Below are positions 1 to 9,403 of a DNA stretch of 64,000 bases, piece after piece. Origin of the DNA: Planctomycetales bacterium (GTDB lineage: Bacteria > Planctomycetota > Planctomycetia > Planctomycetales > Planctomycetaceae). The stretch covers positions 1-64,000 of the forward strand of contig JANQPT010000040.1 of NCBI GenBank assembly GCA_028285345.1, written 5' to 3'. Numbering within the stretch: position 1 is the stretch's first letter; each line of letters starts with the position of its first letter. Below the pieces are notes generated by a model. The model saw only the letters and a program-made list of their open reading frames with translations. It was not told where the DNA came from and did no database searches. A program made the translations under genes and the position numbers.

Positions 1-164
1 GCGCGGTGGTGTAGATCGATGGCGACACTATCGTCAGCGGCGGCTCTCCCACCAACTTCGATGGCTAAGCCACAGGACAGTGTGCGTTGGTTAAGTCGAC
101 GATCGTGTCGCGTTCCACTATTCTGCCATGTTGTCGAGTGTAATGTCGAGCAGAAAGCGGGTGT

Positions 165-1001
165 TTACAATACATCGTCCTGCAGTTTGCGAAGCTTGTC
201 CTCGTCAGCGTGTGCATAGCGCTGGGTCGTGGTGATCTGGGTGTGGCCGAGCATGATGCTGGCGGCGTGGATGCCGTGCTTCTCGGTGGCGAGAGTCCCG
301 AACTCGTGCCGCGTCATATAGAGCACAAGATCCTTTTTGAGCCCGTGCTTGTTCCGAATCCTGCGAAACGTCTGAGAGAGCCTGGCGGTCGTCCAGGGCT
401 TGCCGCGCGGCGACAGAAAGATCGGTCCTTCAGTGCGATCTCCGATCCCGCGTCTGACCCATTTCCGCATCTTGTTTCCGACCGGAATCCTTCGCGGCTT
501 GCCGGTCTTTCTGGCAGTCTTGTGGTCCTCGAGCACGATCACCGTGGCATCTTCCTTGAGATCTGAAATTTGAGCACTGCACAGCTCGCCCGGACGGGCG
601 CCACAGTGCCTGAGCGCCTGATAGATGATGCGAAATTGCCGATTCGCCGCCCTGAGGATTACGGCGTTCTCCTTGCGGGTGGGGATCCGATTCCGCTGGC
701 CGGCTGGCGGTTTCTCCAAGGGACCGCAGACGGGTGCTTCGATCTGCTTCCGTTTGAGTGCCCAGTTTTGCAGCGTGGTGAAGGCGACGATATTGTGTTT
801 CCGCGTCGAATTGGCGAGCTTTCGTCCAACCTCGGTGAAATACTCCTCCAGTTCCAGCTGGTTCAGACTGGAGAACTCTCGCTCGCCAAAATGCTCTACG
901 AATCGTTTCAGCCGGGATTTGTAGAACTTCATCGTATCAGGTTTTCTGTGTTCAGCGTTCCACGCGATGAACTTCTTTGCAAGCTCAGCAACTGTCGCCA
1001 T
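165..1001 (-). CDS. Tyrosine recombinase (left integrase)
   Basis: This 278-aa site-specific recombinase would cut and rejoin DNA through a catalytic tyrosine. The N-terminal 100 residues resemble a SAM-like core-binding domain. The catalytic domain shows Arg in GARPGEL, Lys in EDHKTARKTGK, Y-M-T-R-H in place of the usual H-x-x-R-H, LGH in MLGHTQIT and the nucleophile in QRYAH. The ATG at 1001 is chosen over an upstream start because GGAGG lies just before it. The gene follows the last tail gene by 31 bases, so it is placed to be transcribed at the end of the late operon, away from the other integrase at 38.7 kb. Confidence 0.85.
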   Translation of the reverse strand: MATVAELAKKFIAWNAEHRKPDTMKFYKSRLKRFVEHFGEREFSSLNQLELEEYFTEVGRKLANSTRKHNIVAFTTLQNWALKRKQIEAPVCGPLEKPPAGQRNRIPTRKENAVILRAANRQFRIIYQALRHCGARPGELCSAQISDLKEDATVIVLEDHKTARKTGKPRRIPVGNKMRKWVRRGIGDRTEGPIFLSPRGKPWTTARLSQTFRRIRNKHGLKKDLVLYMTRHEFGTLATEKHGIHAASIMLGHTQITTTQRYAHADEDKLRKLQDDVL

Positions 1002-1032
1002 CCTTGGCGCCTCCAGTAAGAACAATCCAGGT

Positions 1033-3336
1033 CTATGTAGCGTCTGGGGGAGTCGGCCCGATCTGTTCGTCGTCGGCCGGTACGAATCGCCGCCCGACAA
1101 AGTTCGACTCGAACGAGGAGCTGTCTGGATTCTCGCGCGGGTCGTAAACGTCGCACGACGAACCGAGCCCTTCGCCAGCCAACGGAACGAACGCCTGAGA
1201 CGAACCGCTCAGGTTCCACAGTTCGTGCGTCGGATTGAGCGTTTCTCCCAGCGAGGACCAGATGATGTTGGCCGATTGGTCGACTTTGTACACCCGATCC
1301 TCTTTGTTGATGATCTGCGGCGTGTTGAATTTCTCCCAATCGCGAGCGGATAACGCAAAGGACCAGATGGCCGTTCCGTTACTCACCCCGCTGTCATCGT
1401 TCGTGTCGTAGCGGATGAAGTCGCCGTACCTGGCACCACGCTGCCAGCCGAACCCCTTCCAACCAAGACCGTCGTCGGGGTTCAATCTCCGCTCAATCTG
1501 ATCGGCTGCCGGAAGCGGCTGATAGGAGAGGTCGCGATCGAGCCACAGGTTGTACGATCTCCGCTGGTTGCCGCGCGCGTCGGTATAGCCAAACCCAGCG
1601 GTCATCGCGATCAGACCGCGATTGCCGTGCAGGTCGACCGACGATACCGGCGGATGAGCCAGCCCACTGTAGCCGTTGCTGGCGATCGGAAAGCCATCGG
1701 TCCCGCTCCGCAGCCAGTTACAGAATTTAAGCGCGATCCACAGCAACAGCGGCGGATTCAGGTCCGCACCGAGATTGATCCCGCCAAACGCGGAGACCTG
1801 TCCTGGTGCGGGGTCAGGTTGAATCATCAGAAAACCGCTCTCTCCATAGCGTGCAGCCGGCAAGCCGTCGTTCGTTTGCGCGAGTGCACAGGTTTGCGGA
1901 GAACCGATCGGGAATCCAATCCCGTCTGCCGCCACGAACATCTCCAGGCGATACGGATCGCTCGGGTTCTCCCGCGTCCACTGGAATGTGAAGTCATCGT
2001 GCCGGCCGTGCACGTCGTATCCGGACGGTCCGCCTAGGAACCCGCCCGCATCGCGCCACACTCCGTCGTAATCGAATTGCATGATTCGCATCTCGATCAC
2101 CTTCGCCGTTCCCGCCACTCCTTCACGGCGATAGCGCCCGGGTGAGTTAAACACACTATCCGGGATTGCCCGCGACAGGACGTAGACGCGACCGTTGCCT
2201 GGTGTTCGTACGGAGCCGGTTCCCACGGGGAACGGGTAGCTGTTGGGAAACACTCCTCGAAACTGCGGAACATCAAATACCTGGCCCGGTTGCAGCTGTG
2301 AAGCATGGCCGGTCTGTCCGGCAATCCAGCGGTCGAGCTCTTCACCGGTCTCCGCATCGATCTTGAGCATGTAGGCACACTCAAGCTCGGGGTTGACGAA
2401 TGAGGTTTGATGATAGAGCTGCCAAAAGTGCTCGACCGTCATGATCTCAGAGTCGTCAATGGTCACGTCCCAGCCGGCAGCCGCGTAGAACACCAAACCC
2501 TCTGAGTCATCCACGTCGAAGGCGGCGAACGCTTGCCCGTGATTCGTGACGAACTCGCGAACCCAGCCAAGCTGGTTGAGCGATGAACTGATACCCGCTG
2601 CGAACCGCTTGGAATAGTCCGCCTGCCATGTCTTCGAAAACGTACGGTTCTCGAGGTCGTAATCGAATCGAATCATGCCTTGCGTCGTCACGGCACCGAC
2701 CGGCTGCGCCGCCTGCCACAAGTCGCCGATGTATTTGATTTCGACAAGCGAGTAGGCGACAAACAGATTCCCGCGGCGGTCGAATTGTACCCGCGTTGCC
2801 CGCAAGTACTTCATCCCGTCGATTTCCGGCCCGGGCGGAGACTGCATCCATCCGGCGCGGAATTGTTCCCAGTAGTCCGCATCGGGATGCGCCGGGCATT
2901 GCTCGTGAGTGATCAGTGTCGGTCCCCAGAGAATGGAGCCGTCGCGGTCGTCCAGCACCACGACGTAGCTGCCAAACGAGTAGGCGACCATACCGGAGTC
3001 TTCTGACGTGGGGATCTTGTCGATCGTCCACCACCGCCCGTTGACTTTGTCGCACTTAACGATGGAGCCTTCTTCGATGTAGGTTTCCGGGTGCAGGTTG
3101 CAGATGTACCTGAAGTGATTGGCGTCTTTGGTGGTGACCGATTGATTGCCGACCTGTTCGGCGAACGACGGATCTTTGAGCATCCGCGCGTAGTAGACGT
3201 TGGGTGTCTCGTCTTTGTTCGGATAAGGAGTGTCATCGGGCCCGGCAACCGTCCGGAAGAACTTCGACAGCGGTGTGTGCGGCAGCTCGTGGGGGGGCTG
3301 TGCCGGATCCCGAAAGGGCGTGTCTCGGCCTTCCAT
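1033..3336 (-). CDS. Large virion-associated protein, possible propeller fold
   Basis: This is a 767-aa protein of unrecognised family. It is the last and largest product of the tail operon, so a distal tail, tip or receptor-contact role is inferred from position only. The sequence is rich in Trp, Tyr, Gly and Asp, with short strands such as VVVLDDRDGSILWGP and YMLKIDAETGEELDRW. These look like beta-propeller blades of the PQQ/quinoprotein type. There is no signal peptide or membrane segment. AGGA lies upstream of the ATG at 3336. The C-terminus is acidic and low in complexity. Confidence 0.7.
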   Translation of the reverse strand: MEGRDTPFRDPAQPPHELPHTPLSKFFRTVAGPDDTPYPNKDETPNVYYARMLKDPSFAEQVGNQSVTTKDANHFRYICNLHPETYIEEGSIVKCDKVNGRWWTIDKIPTSEDSGMVAYSFGSYVVVLDDRDGSILWGPTLITHEQCPAHPDADYWEQFRAGWMQSPPGPEIDGMKYLRATRVQFDRRGNLFVAYSLVEIKYIGDLWQAAQPVGAVTTQGMIRFDYDLENRTFSKTWQADYSKRFAAGISSSLNQLGWVREFVTNHGQAFAAFDVDDSEGLVFYAAAGWDVTIDDSEIMTVEHFWQLYHQTSFVNPELECAYMLKIDAETGEELDRWIAGQTGHASQLQPGQVFDVPQFRGVFPNSYPFPVGTGSVRTPGNGRVYVLSRAIPDSVFNSPGRYRREGVAGTAKVIEMRIMQFDYDGVWRDAGGFLGGPSGYDVHGRHDDFTFQWTRENPSDPYRLEMFVAADGIGFPIGSPQTCALAQTNDGLPAARYGESGFLMIQPDPAPGQVSAFGGINLGADLNPPLLLWIALKFCNWLRSGTDGFPIASNGYSGLAHPPVSSVDLHGNRGLIAMTAGFGYTDARGNQRRSYNLWLDRDLSYQPLPAADQIERRLNPDDGLGWKGFGWQRGARYGDFIRYDTNDDSGVSNGTAIWSFALSARDWEKFNTPQIINKEDRVYKVDQSANIIWSSLGETLNPTHELWNLSGSSQAFVPLAGEGLGSSCDVYDPRENPDSSSFESNFVGRRFVPADDEQIGPTPPDAT

Positions 3337-3372
3337 GGCGCGATATCCTACGTCAGATGTGCAAACGGTTTA

Positions 3373-5292
3373 CTAAGCGTCTTCCGCTTCGACAATCAGT
3401 GTGGTGCGTTGTTCCTGAGGATTGAGGATCTTCCCGGTCACCTGCAGGTAGCGCTTGTTCCCGGAACTGGACGCGAGGCGATTGAGAGAGATGTTCAGGC
3501 CGTCGACCGCGGTCACGATATCTCCAACTTCGATGTCAAACACGAGTCCGAACAGCGGCAACTCCGCCTTCAGCGATGCCGCCGTCTCCACTTCAACCAG
3601 AGTGTCGACGTACTCTTGCAGCTTGTCCAAATCGTCGACCTCGTCGGCGTCGAAGCTGCTCTCCGCGAAACGGCTCTTGAACTCCCCAACCGCGACCCGG
3701 CTGCGGCAATGGAAGCGGTCACTGACATCCAGGAAGAGTTTCACGTCGCGCGAATTGGGGCTGTACTCCGGCTTGTTGCTGACCGCCACGAGACGGCGAT
3801 CGCCTTGAATCGTTCCCGTCACACGGATTCGAGCCTGGCTGCCCGCTTCAACCAGCTCCGGCGGCGGAACGCGACCGCTGAACAGGATCCCCATCTGTTC
3901 GGTGAGAACGGTCGCCCCCCATTCGGGAGGCACGTCTTCCCACTTGTCGTCGTCATCTTCCGCCGGGTTCTTGGGGTTCCACCATTCGATGGCGACCGGC
4001 CGTCGCTTCTCTTTGGCGCTGTCGGCATAGGTCAGGCAGGGAAACAGCCGTCGCCGCTTGGGGACGTAGTCGGTGAAGATCTCCGAGAGGTCGGGCGGTT
4101 TGTCCGGAATCTCTTCCCGCGTGCCGATCAGCCCACCATCCTCCCCAGCGGTCCACAGACGATGCACGTTGCGCCGATCGGCGTCGGCGTAGTATTCGGA
4201 GTCGGGATCAGTCTTATCGAGATCGTCGGCCGAGAGCGAATCGTGTTCGGCCGGCCACGTTCTCCAGATTTCAATGGTCAGCTCACTCGCTTCCAGGGAA
4301 CCGTCCCCCTCGACGATGTTCACCGAATCGAGGATGTTCCACTCGAGGTCCTTTTCGGTCACCTCAGAAAGCGACAGGTCGAGGTCCTCACCGACCCGCT
4401 GCCTGTAAACCTGCTTCTCAGGACCCGAGCCACGCTTAAACACGACGATCGAACGCGAGATGGTGAGGTCATCCTCAATCACCGGCTTGACGTACCAGTT
4501 GTAACCGAGCGGCAAGAGCAGTGCGTCGAGCGCTTCGGGCAAGAAGACTCCCCGCTTGATGCGCACGTTCTTGAGCTCCGGAGCATCCTCAAAGATCTCC
4601 GCCCCGATCGACTGAAAGTTCTTCACAAACTCCTCGTCACCGTTGAACGCAAATTGCAGCGTCCCCAGCGCTTCTTCGAGCGTCCACTCCTTGGCGGTTG
4701 CTTGCTGGTAGTCTTCGGCCTGCGCGTTGCGTACCGACTCCGGGTCGATCCAGAGCGAGTAGTCGAGATCGGCATCCTTTTCGGAGGACATGTTGTTCAA
4801 GATCTGGCCGTCGACGAGCGGATTGAACTCGATGTCGATGTCGTAATCGACGGTTTCGCCCGTCTCGGGGTTGAGCACCTTCTGCCCGGTGATCGGCGTG
4901 CCGAACAGGTAGTGGGGCAGCGCGGCGGTCACCGCGGCCCGCTCGGTTTCAGGATTGATGTCGATGCCGTAGACGACCGTTTCTCCGGAGAACAGGACGT
5001 CGCCCAACTCGCTTCCCGTGTCACCGTACGCACAGACTTCCACGACGCGATTCCAGCCGACCTGCGTCTCCACGTCCTGCAACCGCTCTCCCGTGAATGC
5101 GAGGTCGTATTCGAATTGGGCAATGTCAATTTCCTCGCCGCCGGCGAACTGCGAAATCTCGATCAGCTGCAGAAACTCCACGAGATCATCCTCTCCGGGA
5201 GAGTTGCCGGCCTTGTCGCCCAGATAGACTTCAATGATGGCCGGCGGAATCTCCGTCCGTCCGGCGTAGGGATGTGTCGGCGGCGTGGTCAT
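3373..5292 (-). CDS. Putative tail tip / baseplate hub protein
   Basis: This 639-aa acidic protein has no signal peptide and its family is not recognised. Size and position, between smaller fibre-like proteins and the terminal large protein, fit a tail-tip or hub component of a siphophage. Asp/Glu-rich stretches and many predicted beta segments are visible. Its ATG overlaps the TGA of the 247-aa gene at 5289-6032 in an ATGA arrangement, so the two are probably translationally coupled. Confidence 0.7.
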   Translation of the reverse strand: MTTPPTHPYAGRTEIPPAIIEVYLGDKAGNSPGEDDLVEFLQLIEISQFAGGEEIDIAQFEYDLAFTGERLQDVETQVGWNRVVEVCAYGDTGSELGDVLFSGETVVYGIDINPETERAAVTAALPHYLFGTPITGQKVLNPETGETVDYDIDIEFNPLVDGQILNNMSSEKDADLDYSLWIDPESVRNAQAEDYQQATAKEWTLEEALGTLQFAFNGDEEFVKNFQSIGAEIFEDAPELKNVRIKRGVFLPEALDALLLPLGYNWYVKPVIEDDLTISRSIVVFKRGSGPEKQVYRQRVGEDLDLSLSEVTEKDLEWNILDSVNIVEGDGSLEASELTIEIWRTWPAEHDSLSADDLDKTDPDSEYYADADRRNVHRLWTAGEDGGLIGTREEIPDKPPDLSEIFTDYVPKRRRLFPCLTYADSAKEKRRPVAIEWWNPKNPAEDDDDKWEDVPPEWGATVLTEQMGILFSGRVPPPELVEAGSQARIRVTGTIQGDRRLVAVSNKPEYSPNSRDVKLFLDVSDRFHCRSRVAVGEFKSRFAESSFDADEVDDLDKLQEYVDTLVEVETAASLKAELPLFGLVFDIEVGDIVTAVDGLNISLNRLASSSGNKRYLQVTGKILNPQEQRTTLIVEAEDA

Positions 5293-6032
5293 TTGGTCTC
5301 CGTCGAACCGTTGATCGGGGCGGGAGGTCCGGTCGCGTCCGCCTGGACGCCGATTCCGGTGAGCAGATCCTGCGTCGTGGCGCCATTCTCGACACGAATC
5401 GTGTACGTGTATGGCGACGCGTCGCTCAACGCGGGCGTGTCGATCTCGATGATTCGCTCGCCGCCATATGTGACGGTCGCATCGGCGGGAGATGTGGGGC
5501 CGGCGGTCCGTGTCGCCACGAATTGCGTCGGCTGCACGCCGTCGCGCGCCGGCAGGTACCGAAACCGCAATCGCACCACGCCGCCCACCCGCGGTTCTTG
5601 CGAGAGCAGCCTGGCGCTGCCGCGAATCTCCAGGACCTCATTGCCGCTATTGTCGACCGTCACGCGGACGGTGCGGTAATTGGAGACTTCCGATTCCACG
5701 TCATCTTTGAAGTGACGCAGGTCGAACGTGACATCCTGTTCGGTTTCCGGAAGGACGGGCAGCAGCTCCGCCGGCAGTGCATACACGATCTGCGCCGTCG
5801 GGTGCGTTACGGTACCGACGCGAGCTGTTTTGGTCATGCTGGAGGCAATGTCGAAGTCGCCGCCGGTCCCCTTGATCCAGCGTCGTCGCCGGCGACTACG
5901 CCCCCCGCCGACGATCCGCGTCCGTCGATAGTTCACCCGTGCGGCGTCCGCGGCGACGTACAGCGAGACACCCTGCCCGGTGAACGGGCGGTGATTGTAG
6001 AGAACCGATCTGTTTCTGATGCGCTGTGTCAT
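5289..6032 (-). CDS. Tail operon protein, beta-rich
   Basis: This is a 247-aa protein of unknown family. It starts with a basic region (SRRRRRWIKG near residue 50), followed by a beta-rich, Ig-like-looking C-terminal half. Both ends overlap the neighbouring genes by four bases (ATGA at 6029-6032 and at 5289-5292), so it is a tightly coupled member of the tail operon. A structural role in the tail tip or fibres is inferred from position. Confidence 0.65.
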   Translation of the reverse strand: MTQRIRNRSVLYNHRPFTGQGVSLYVAADAARVNYRRTRIVGGGRSRRRRRWIKGTGGDFDIASSMTKTARVGTVTHPTAQIVYALPAELLPVLPETEQDVTFDLRHFKDDVESEVSNYRTVRVTVDNSGNEVLEIRGSARLLSQEPRVGGVVRLRFRYLPARDGVQPTQFVATRTAGPTSPADATVTYGGERIIEIDTPALSDASPYTYTIRVENGATTQDLLTGIGVQADATGPPAPINGSTETK

Positions 6033-6724
6033 CCAAAAACCACGTCCGACCGATGTGACTGAAAGGTCGTGCCGAGAATCGTAATACTCCCCACCGCCTC
6101 GTACTGCCTGTCATTTACAAAATTGGGATTGCTGACCTCGACTTCGAAGCGTTCCGTGACGAAATTCGCATTGGTGACGTTTTGATTGATCAAGAGCGGC
6201 GACGTGGCACCATGCTCGCGGTAGGTAATGTTGCCGGTGGCTACGGGGTCGATCGTGGCAATCGGGATCTTCTTGCCGTTACGCGCGAGCCACAGTGCAA
6301 GCTGAGCCGTGGTCCCGGCCGTCGATTTCACGTTGGCCTCGACCTCAGCGATGATCTCCCCGCGGCCGAATTCGCCGAATTCAATCCAAGGGCTGGGCGA
6401 AGGCAGAATGATTGATTCGGAGGCGGTCGGACTGATGGCCGCATCGCCGTCCGCCGGCGTGCCGCCGGCATAGGCGAACAGGAAGAACTGTGACCCCGGC
6501 TTGTTCCAGACGTTCGCCAGATCGACGTCCGCTGTGAAGGAACTTTTGCCGGTCCCTCCCATGGCGGTCCGCTCCGTGGCCAGGACGTAGGGGGTCGTCG
6601 CCGACGCGATCGCCTTAAATGTGTTGTCATTGAAATCAAACACCAGTCCCGCGGAGTCAAAGATCCTGAAATACCGGCTGGAGCCGGCGGCCTGGTCGGG
6701 AAGGCAGAATGTTTGTGTCGACAT
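6029..6724 (-). CDS. Tail operon protein
   Basis: This is a 231-aa protein of unrecognised family. It is beta-rich, begins with MSTQTFCLPDQAAG, and has a middle section that reads like a sandwich domain (DVDLANVWNKPGSQFFLFAY). It sits eight bases after the repeat-containing 399-aa gene and overlaps the next gene by four bases. No signal peptide or membrane segment is seen. It is probably a virion component by context. Confidence 0.65.
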   Translation of the reverse strand: MSTQTFCLPDQAAGSSRYFRIFDSAGLVFDFNDNTFKAIASATTPYVLATERTAMGGTGKSSFTADVDLANVWNKPGSQFFLFAYAGGTPADGDAAISPTASESIILPSPSPWIEFGEFGRGEIIAEVEANVKSTAGTTAQLALWLARNGKKIPIATIDPVATGNITYREHGATSPLLINQNVTNANFVTERFEVEVSNPNFVNDRQYEAVGSITILGTTFQSHRSDVVFG

Positions 6725-6732
6725 GTTCCTGT

Positions 6733-7932
6733 TCAGACGGGATAGGTGAAGTTGATGGTGGCCGTGCCGGCAGAGACGCTGACTGTGAATCGCGTCCCGT
6801 CACTATTGAGCGTCAGGTCGGGGGGATGCGCCAAGACCGACTGCGAGAGCGCCAGTGACGGGCCGGCGTTTCCTGCAGCGGGGCGTTGGTCCCGGCCGAA
6901 GACTTCGAAGTTCCAGGTTCCCGAACCGGGGAGCGACTTGGTCGTCACGCTGTACTGGCGGTCGGTGTCGAACGGTTGCGTGCTGATCAGGTGGCTCGAA
7001 TCGACCGCCCCGCCGGGGACCGTTCCCCCGATCACGTCGATCCGCTTGGCGTCGGCCGGCCAGGAGGATGTGCTGAACTTCAGCGTGACCCGGTTGTACG
7101 GCCGCAGCGGCAGAGTTCCGCCGTAATCGAACAGTCGTTTGCCCGGGTCGACGGCCAACAGTGTCAGAGGTGGCGGCCAGAGGGAGGGCTGCAGCCTCCC
7201 GACGACGGTTCGCTGTGTCGTCGCTCCGGTGACTCCGATGAGGCAGCGTCCCGCGTAAAGCTGGTAGTGAAACAGGCTGCCGTAGTTTGAGGTGAATCTG
7301 ACCAGCAGAGAGGTTTGTGAAATCCATTCCGCAGCGTCGATCACCAGCCCCCCCATCAACGGGGTCGTCGGGTTGGCCGCTACCATCGGCACCGGGATCG
7401 AGAGTGCCCGGCCGCGTGCGGTGATCGTCGGCAGTCCGATTTCGGTCCCGTAGGAGAGCCGGACGGTCAGCGCCTTGCCGCGTGCCCGCAGCGCCGGCAA
7501 CAGCAGGGAGGTCCCGGTTTCGATCAGAGGTGTCAGCAGACGGCCGCGGGCCTTGAGGACGCCCAGATTGATGTCGTATCGCAGATTCGGAGAAATCGCC
7601 CGGCCGCGCGCTGCCAGTGTCGGCAACTCGATATCGGTGCCGTATTGCAGATCCGGCGTGACGGCTCGCCCGCGGGCTTTCAGCGCGGGAAGTTGAATCA
7701 CGGTCGCCGCCTCGAGCGTCGGCGTCAGGACTCGTCCGCGGGCTTTCAATGTCGGCAGCTGCAAGAGTGTGGAGGTCGCCAACTCGACGGTCAGCGCGCG
7801 TGCGCGGACCCCGATCGTCGGCAGTGAAACGGTGGTCCCCACCTCCACTGTCGGTGTGATCGCCCGCGCGCGGGCTTTGAGCGGACCCAATTTGAGTGTC
7901 TGCTCGGAGTTCCCCAGCAAGAATTGCAGCAT
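6733..7932 (-). CDS. Tail operon protein with eight 22-residue repeats
   Basis: This 399-aa protein carries eight tandem units of about 22 residues at residues 15-180, with consensus LPxLKARGRxLTPxLxxGT. The repeats are followed by a unique, Trp- and Pro-containing beta-rich domain. Every unit has a basic ARGR-type core and a regular alternation of hydrophobic residues, which suggests a repetitive beta solenoid or fibre shaft. The position among tail genes supports a fibre or spike role. One unit (residues 103-122) is two residues short. The family is not recognised. Confidence 0.7.
   Translation of the reverse strand: MLQFLLGNSEQTLKLGPLKARARAITPTVEVGTTVSLPTIGVRARALTVELATSTLLQLPTLKARGRVLTPTLEAATVIQLPALKARGRAVTPDLQYGTDIELPTLAARGRAISPNLRYDINLGVLKARGRLLTPLIETGTSLLLPALRARGKALTVRLSYGTEIGLPTITARGRALSIPVPMVAANPTTPLMGGLVIDAAEWISQTSLLVRFTSNYGSLFHYQLYAGRCLIGVTGATTQRTVVGRLQPSLWPPPLTLLAVDPGKRLFDYGGTLPLRPYNRVTLKFSTSSWPADAKRIDVIGGTVPGGAVDSSHLISTQPFDTDRQYSVTTKSLPGSGTWNFEVFGRDQRPAAGNAGPSLALSQSVLAHPPDLTLNSDGTRFTVSVSAGTATINFTYPV
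7393..7890 (-). repeat. Eight ~66-bp tandem coding repeats
   Basis: These bases encode the eight 22-residue units of the protein at 6733-7932. The DNA copies have diverged but keep the block for [AG]-R-[AG]-[RK] followed by a hydrophobic residue and T/S-P or T-V. Divergence at the DNA level with conserved residues suggests old duplications held by selection. Confidence 0.8.
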
Positions 7933-7952
7933 TGCTCATCGTCGTTTCGCGT

Positions 7953-8630
7953 CTATCGAATGATCTGGAGCAGCCCTTCCGCGTTGATGTTGGCGTTGAA
8001 CGGCCCGCCTCCCAGGATGGCCGGAAACAGCGAATTCGCCGTGACCGTCTCCGACGTTGCCCCCGCTGTTGCCGCGGCGGCCAAGGCGGTGATTGAGAGC
8101 GAACGATCGTCCGCGGACGCCGCCGATGAGAGGGTGGCCGTTGCTCCTCCGCCGAAATCGACCGCCGCTCCGGAGGCGAGGGCCTCATCCAGTGGTTCGA
8201 CCCAAATCGTGGTGGCATTGAGCAAAGCGTCGGCAGCGAGCGTGATTTGAATCTTGCCGTCAATCCGCGCGATCAGCACGTCGTCGGCCGGAGTCAGGTC
8301 GTCGCCGCCGATCTGCTGATACAGGATCAGCGACTTGACGGTCTGCCCGCTCTCCAGACTGCCGAACGCGATGTTCCCCGCGTCGAATTCGGTGCGGTCG
8401 TTGGGGTCGTCCAAATTGACCTGGCCGCTAGTGAGGGTCTGCCGCGCGTAGGAGGCAACGGAGATCTCCACGCCGCCGCCCCCGGTGAACGAGTCCAGGA
8501 AATCATGATCGACGTCCGGCACGTAGGTCGACGTGTCACGCTCGAGCAGGCCGCGGATCACGGCCGTTTCCCAGTCCAGGTTGTTCTTGCCGAGTTGTTC
8601 CCAGAATTTCGTAAAGATGAGGTTCATCAA
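7953..8630 (-). CDS. Tail operon protein
   Basis: This is a 225-aa protein of unknown family. A hydrophilic N-terminal part is followed by an Ala-rich C-terminal half (ALAAAATAGATSETVTANS). It overlaps the preceding gene at 8627-8630 by four bases, which indicates coupling. No signal peptide is visible. It is probably a virion accessory or fibre-associated protein, by position only. Confidence 0.6.
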   Translation of the reverse strand: MMNLIFTKFWEQLGKNNLDWETAVIRGLLERDTSTYVPDVDHDFLDSFTGGGGVEISVASYARQTLTSGQVNLDDPNDRTEFDAGNIAFGSLESGQTVKSLILYQQIGGDDLTPADDVLIARIDGKIQITLAADALLNATTIWVEPLDEALASGAAVDFGGGATATLSSAASADDRSLSITALAAAATAGATSETVTANSLFPAILGGGPFNANINAEGLLQIIR

Positions 8631-9403
8631 TCGATCCTTCCCATGATGATGAAGGGGTCAGTTCCCGCGGGAGCGTTGGGGAGCGCCGTGGCGACGGTGA
8701 TGCGTTTGTTCGTGCCGTCATACGCCGAGATCCGTGCCGTGTAGCCCGGATTGGTCGCACCCGCGCCGAATTTGAGGACCTGATTGACGTAGTGGCCGTC
8801 GCTCGCCTCAGTCAGATCGGTCTCAAATTGTGTGGTGGTTGGGACGAATGTCGCATCGTCGACGGTGCCCAGCACGGCGCCATCCATCAATCGCTCGAGT
8901 GCGTCGGCCGCGGTGACGTCCTGCGAGATCGCCGCCACGTTCGCATCGAGCCGCCCGTTGGCGTCCTGATTGACCTGACCGGCACCGCTGCCCCGTGTGA
9001 ACAGTCCCCCCGCCGCCTCCGCCGCGGCGTTCGGCAGTGCCGTCAATCCGGCCCGAACCGCATCGTCCAGATCGATGACGTACATCGCCGATGCGTGACC
9101 GTACGTGACGATCACGAAGTGATCGTCCTCGATCGCCTTCGTCGCCGAGTCGACAATGTTGACGTTAATCCTCTTGGCGGAGAGTTCCGCCGCGGTAAAC
9201 ACAAACTGCCAGCCGATGCCGGTAATGAACGTCGGTAGCGTCCCGATATTCGCGGAGGCCCCGCCATCTTTGGAGATCTTCACGTCGCCGCCGGCCGGAG
9301 TCCAGTCGCCACTTGTGGCGTAGTCATTCGAGCCCGCCTTGACGATCGGGATCACGATGTGCGTTCCCGCGGTCGTGGCCACGCCGTATTTTCGTAGTTC
9401 CAT
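8627..9403 (-). CDS. Putative tail fibre / virion structural protein
   Basis: This is a 258-aa protein. The N-terminal ~90 residues read as a small beta domain (VVTYGHASAMYVIDLDD at its end). A linker of the form AGLTALPNAAAEAAGG and GLFTRGSGAGQVNQDANG follows, a style common in phage fibre-region proteins, and then a second beta domain. The ATG shares a base with the stop of the 191-aa gene (TGATG at 9401-9405), so translation is probably coupled. A fibre or baseplate-upper role is inferred. Confidence 0.6.
   Translation of the reverse strand: MELRKYGVATTAGTHIVIPIVKAGSNDYATSGDWTPAGGDVKISKDGGASANIGTLPTFITGIGWQFVFTAAELSAKRINVNIVDSATKAIEDDHFVIVTYGHASAMYVIDLDDAVRAGLTALPNAAAEAAGGLFTRGSGAGQVNQDANGRLDANVAAISQDVTAADALERLMDGAVLGTVDDATFVPTTTQFETDLTEASDGHYVNQVLKFGAGATNPGYTARISAYDGTNKRITVATALPNAPAGTDPFIIMGRID

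Noticed and set aside
1-164. Left attachment site
   Set aside because: I looked for the tRNA-Leu 3' end (TGCCCAAGAGAGG and GGTTCGAGTCC, both strands) and found no copy. The left end is probably outside the window.
3091-5679. 862-residue plus-strand open frame
   Set aside because: It runs opposite to two coupled tail genes, has random composition and no ribosome-binding site. Long antisense frames are expected at this GC content.
6803-8263. 486-residue minus-strand frame overlapping the repeat protein
   Set aside because: It is a frame-shifted reading of the repeat region, Arg/Asp/Ser-rich, crossing the boundaries of two better genes.
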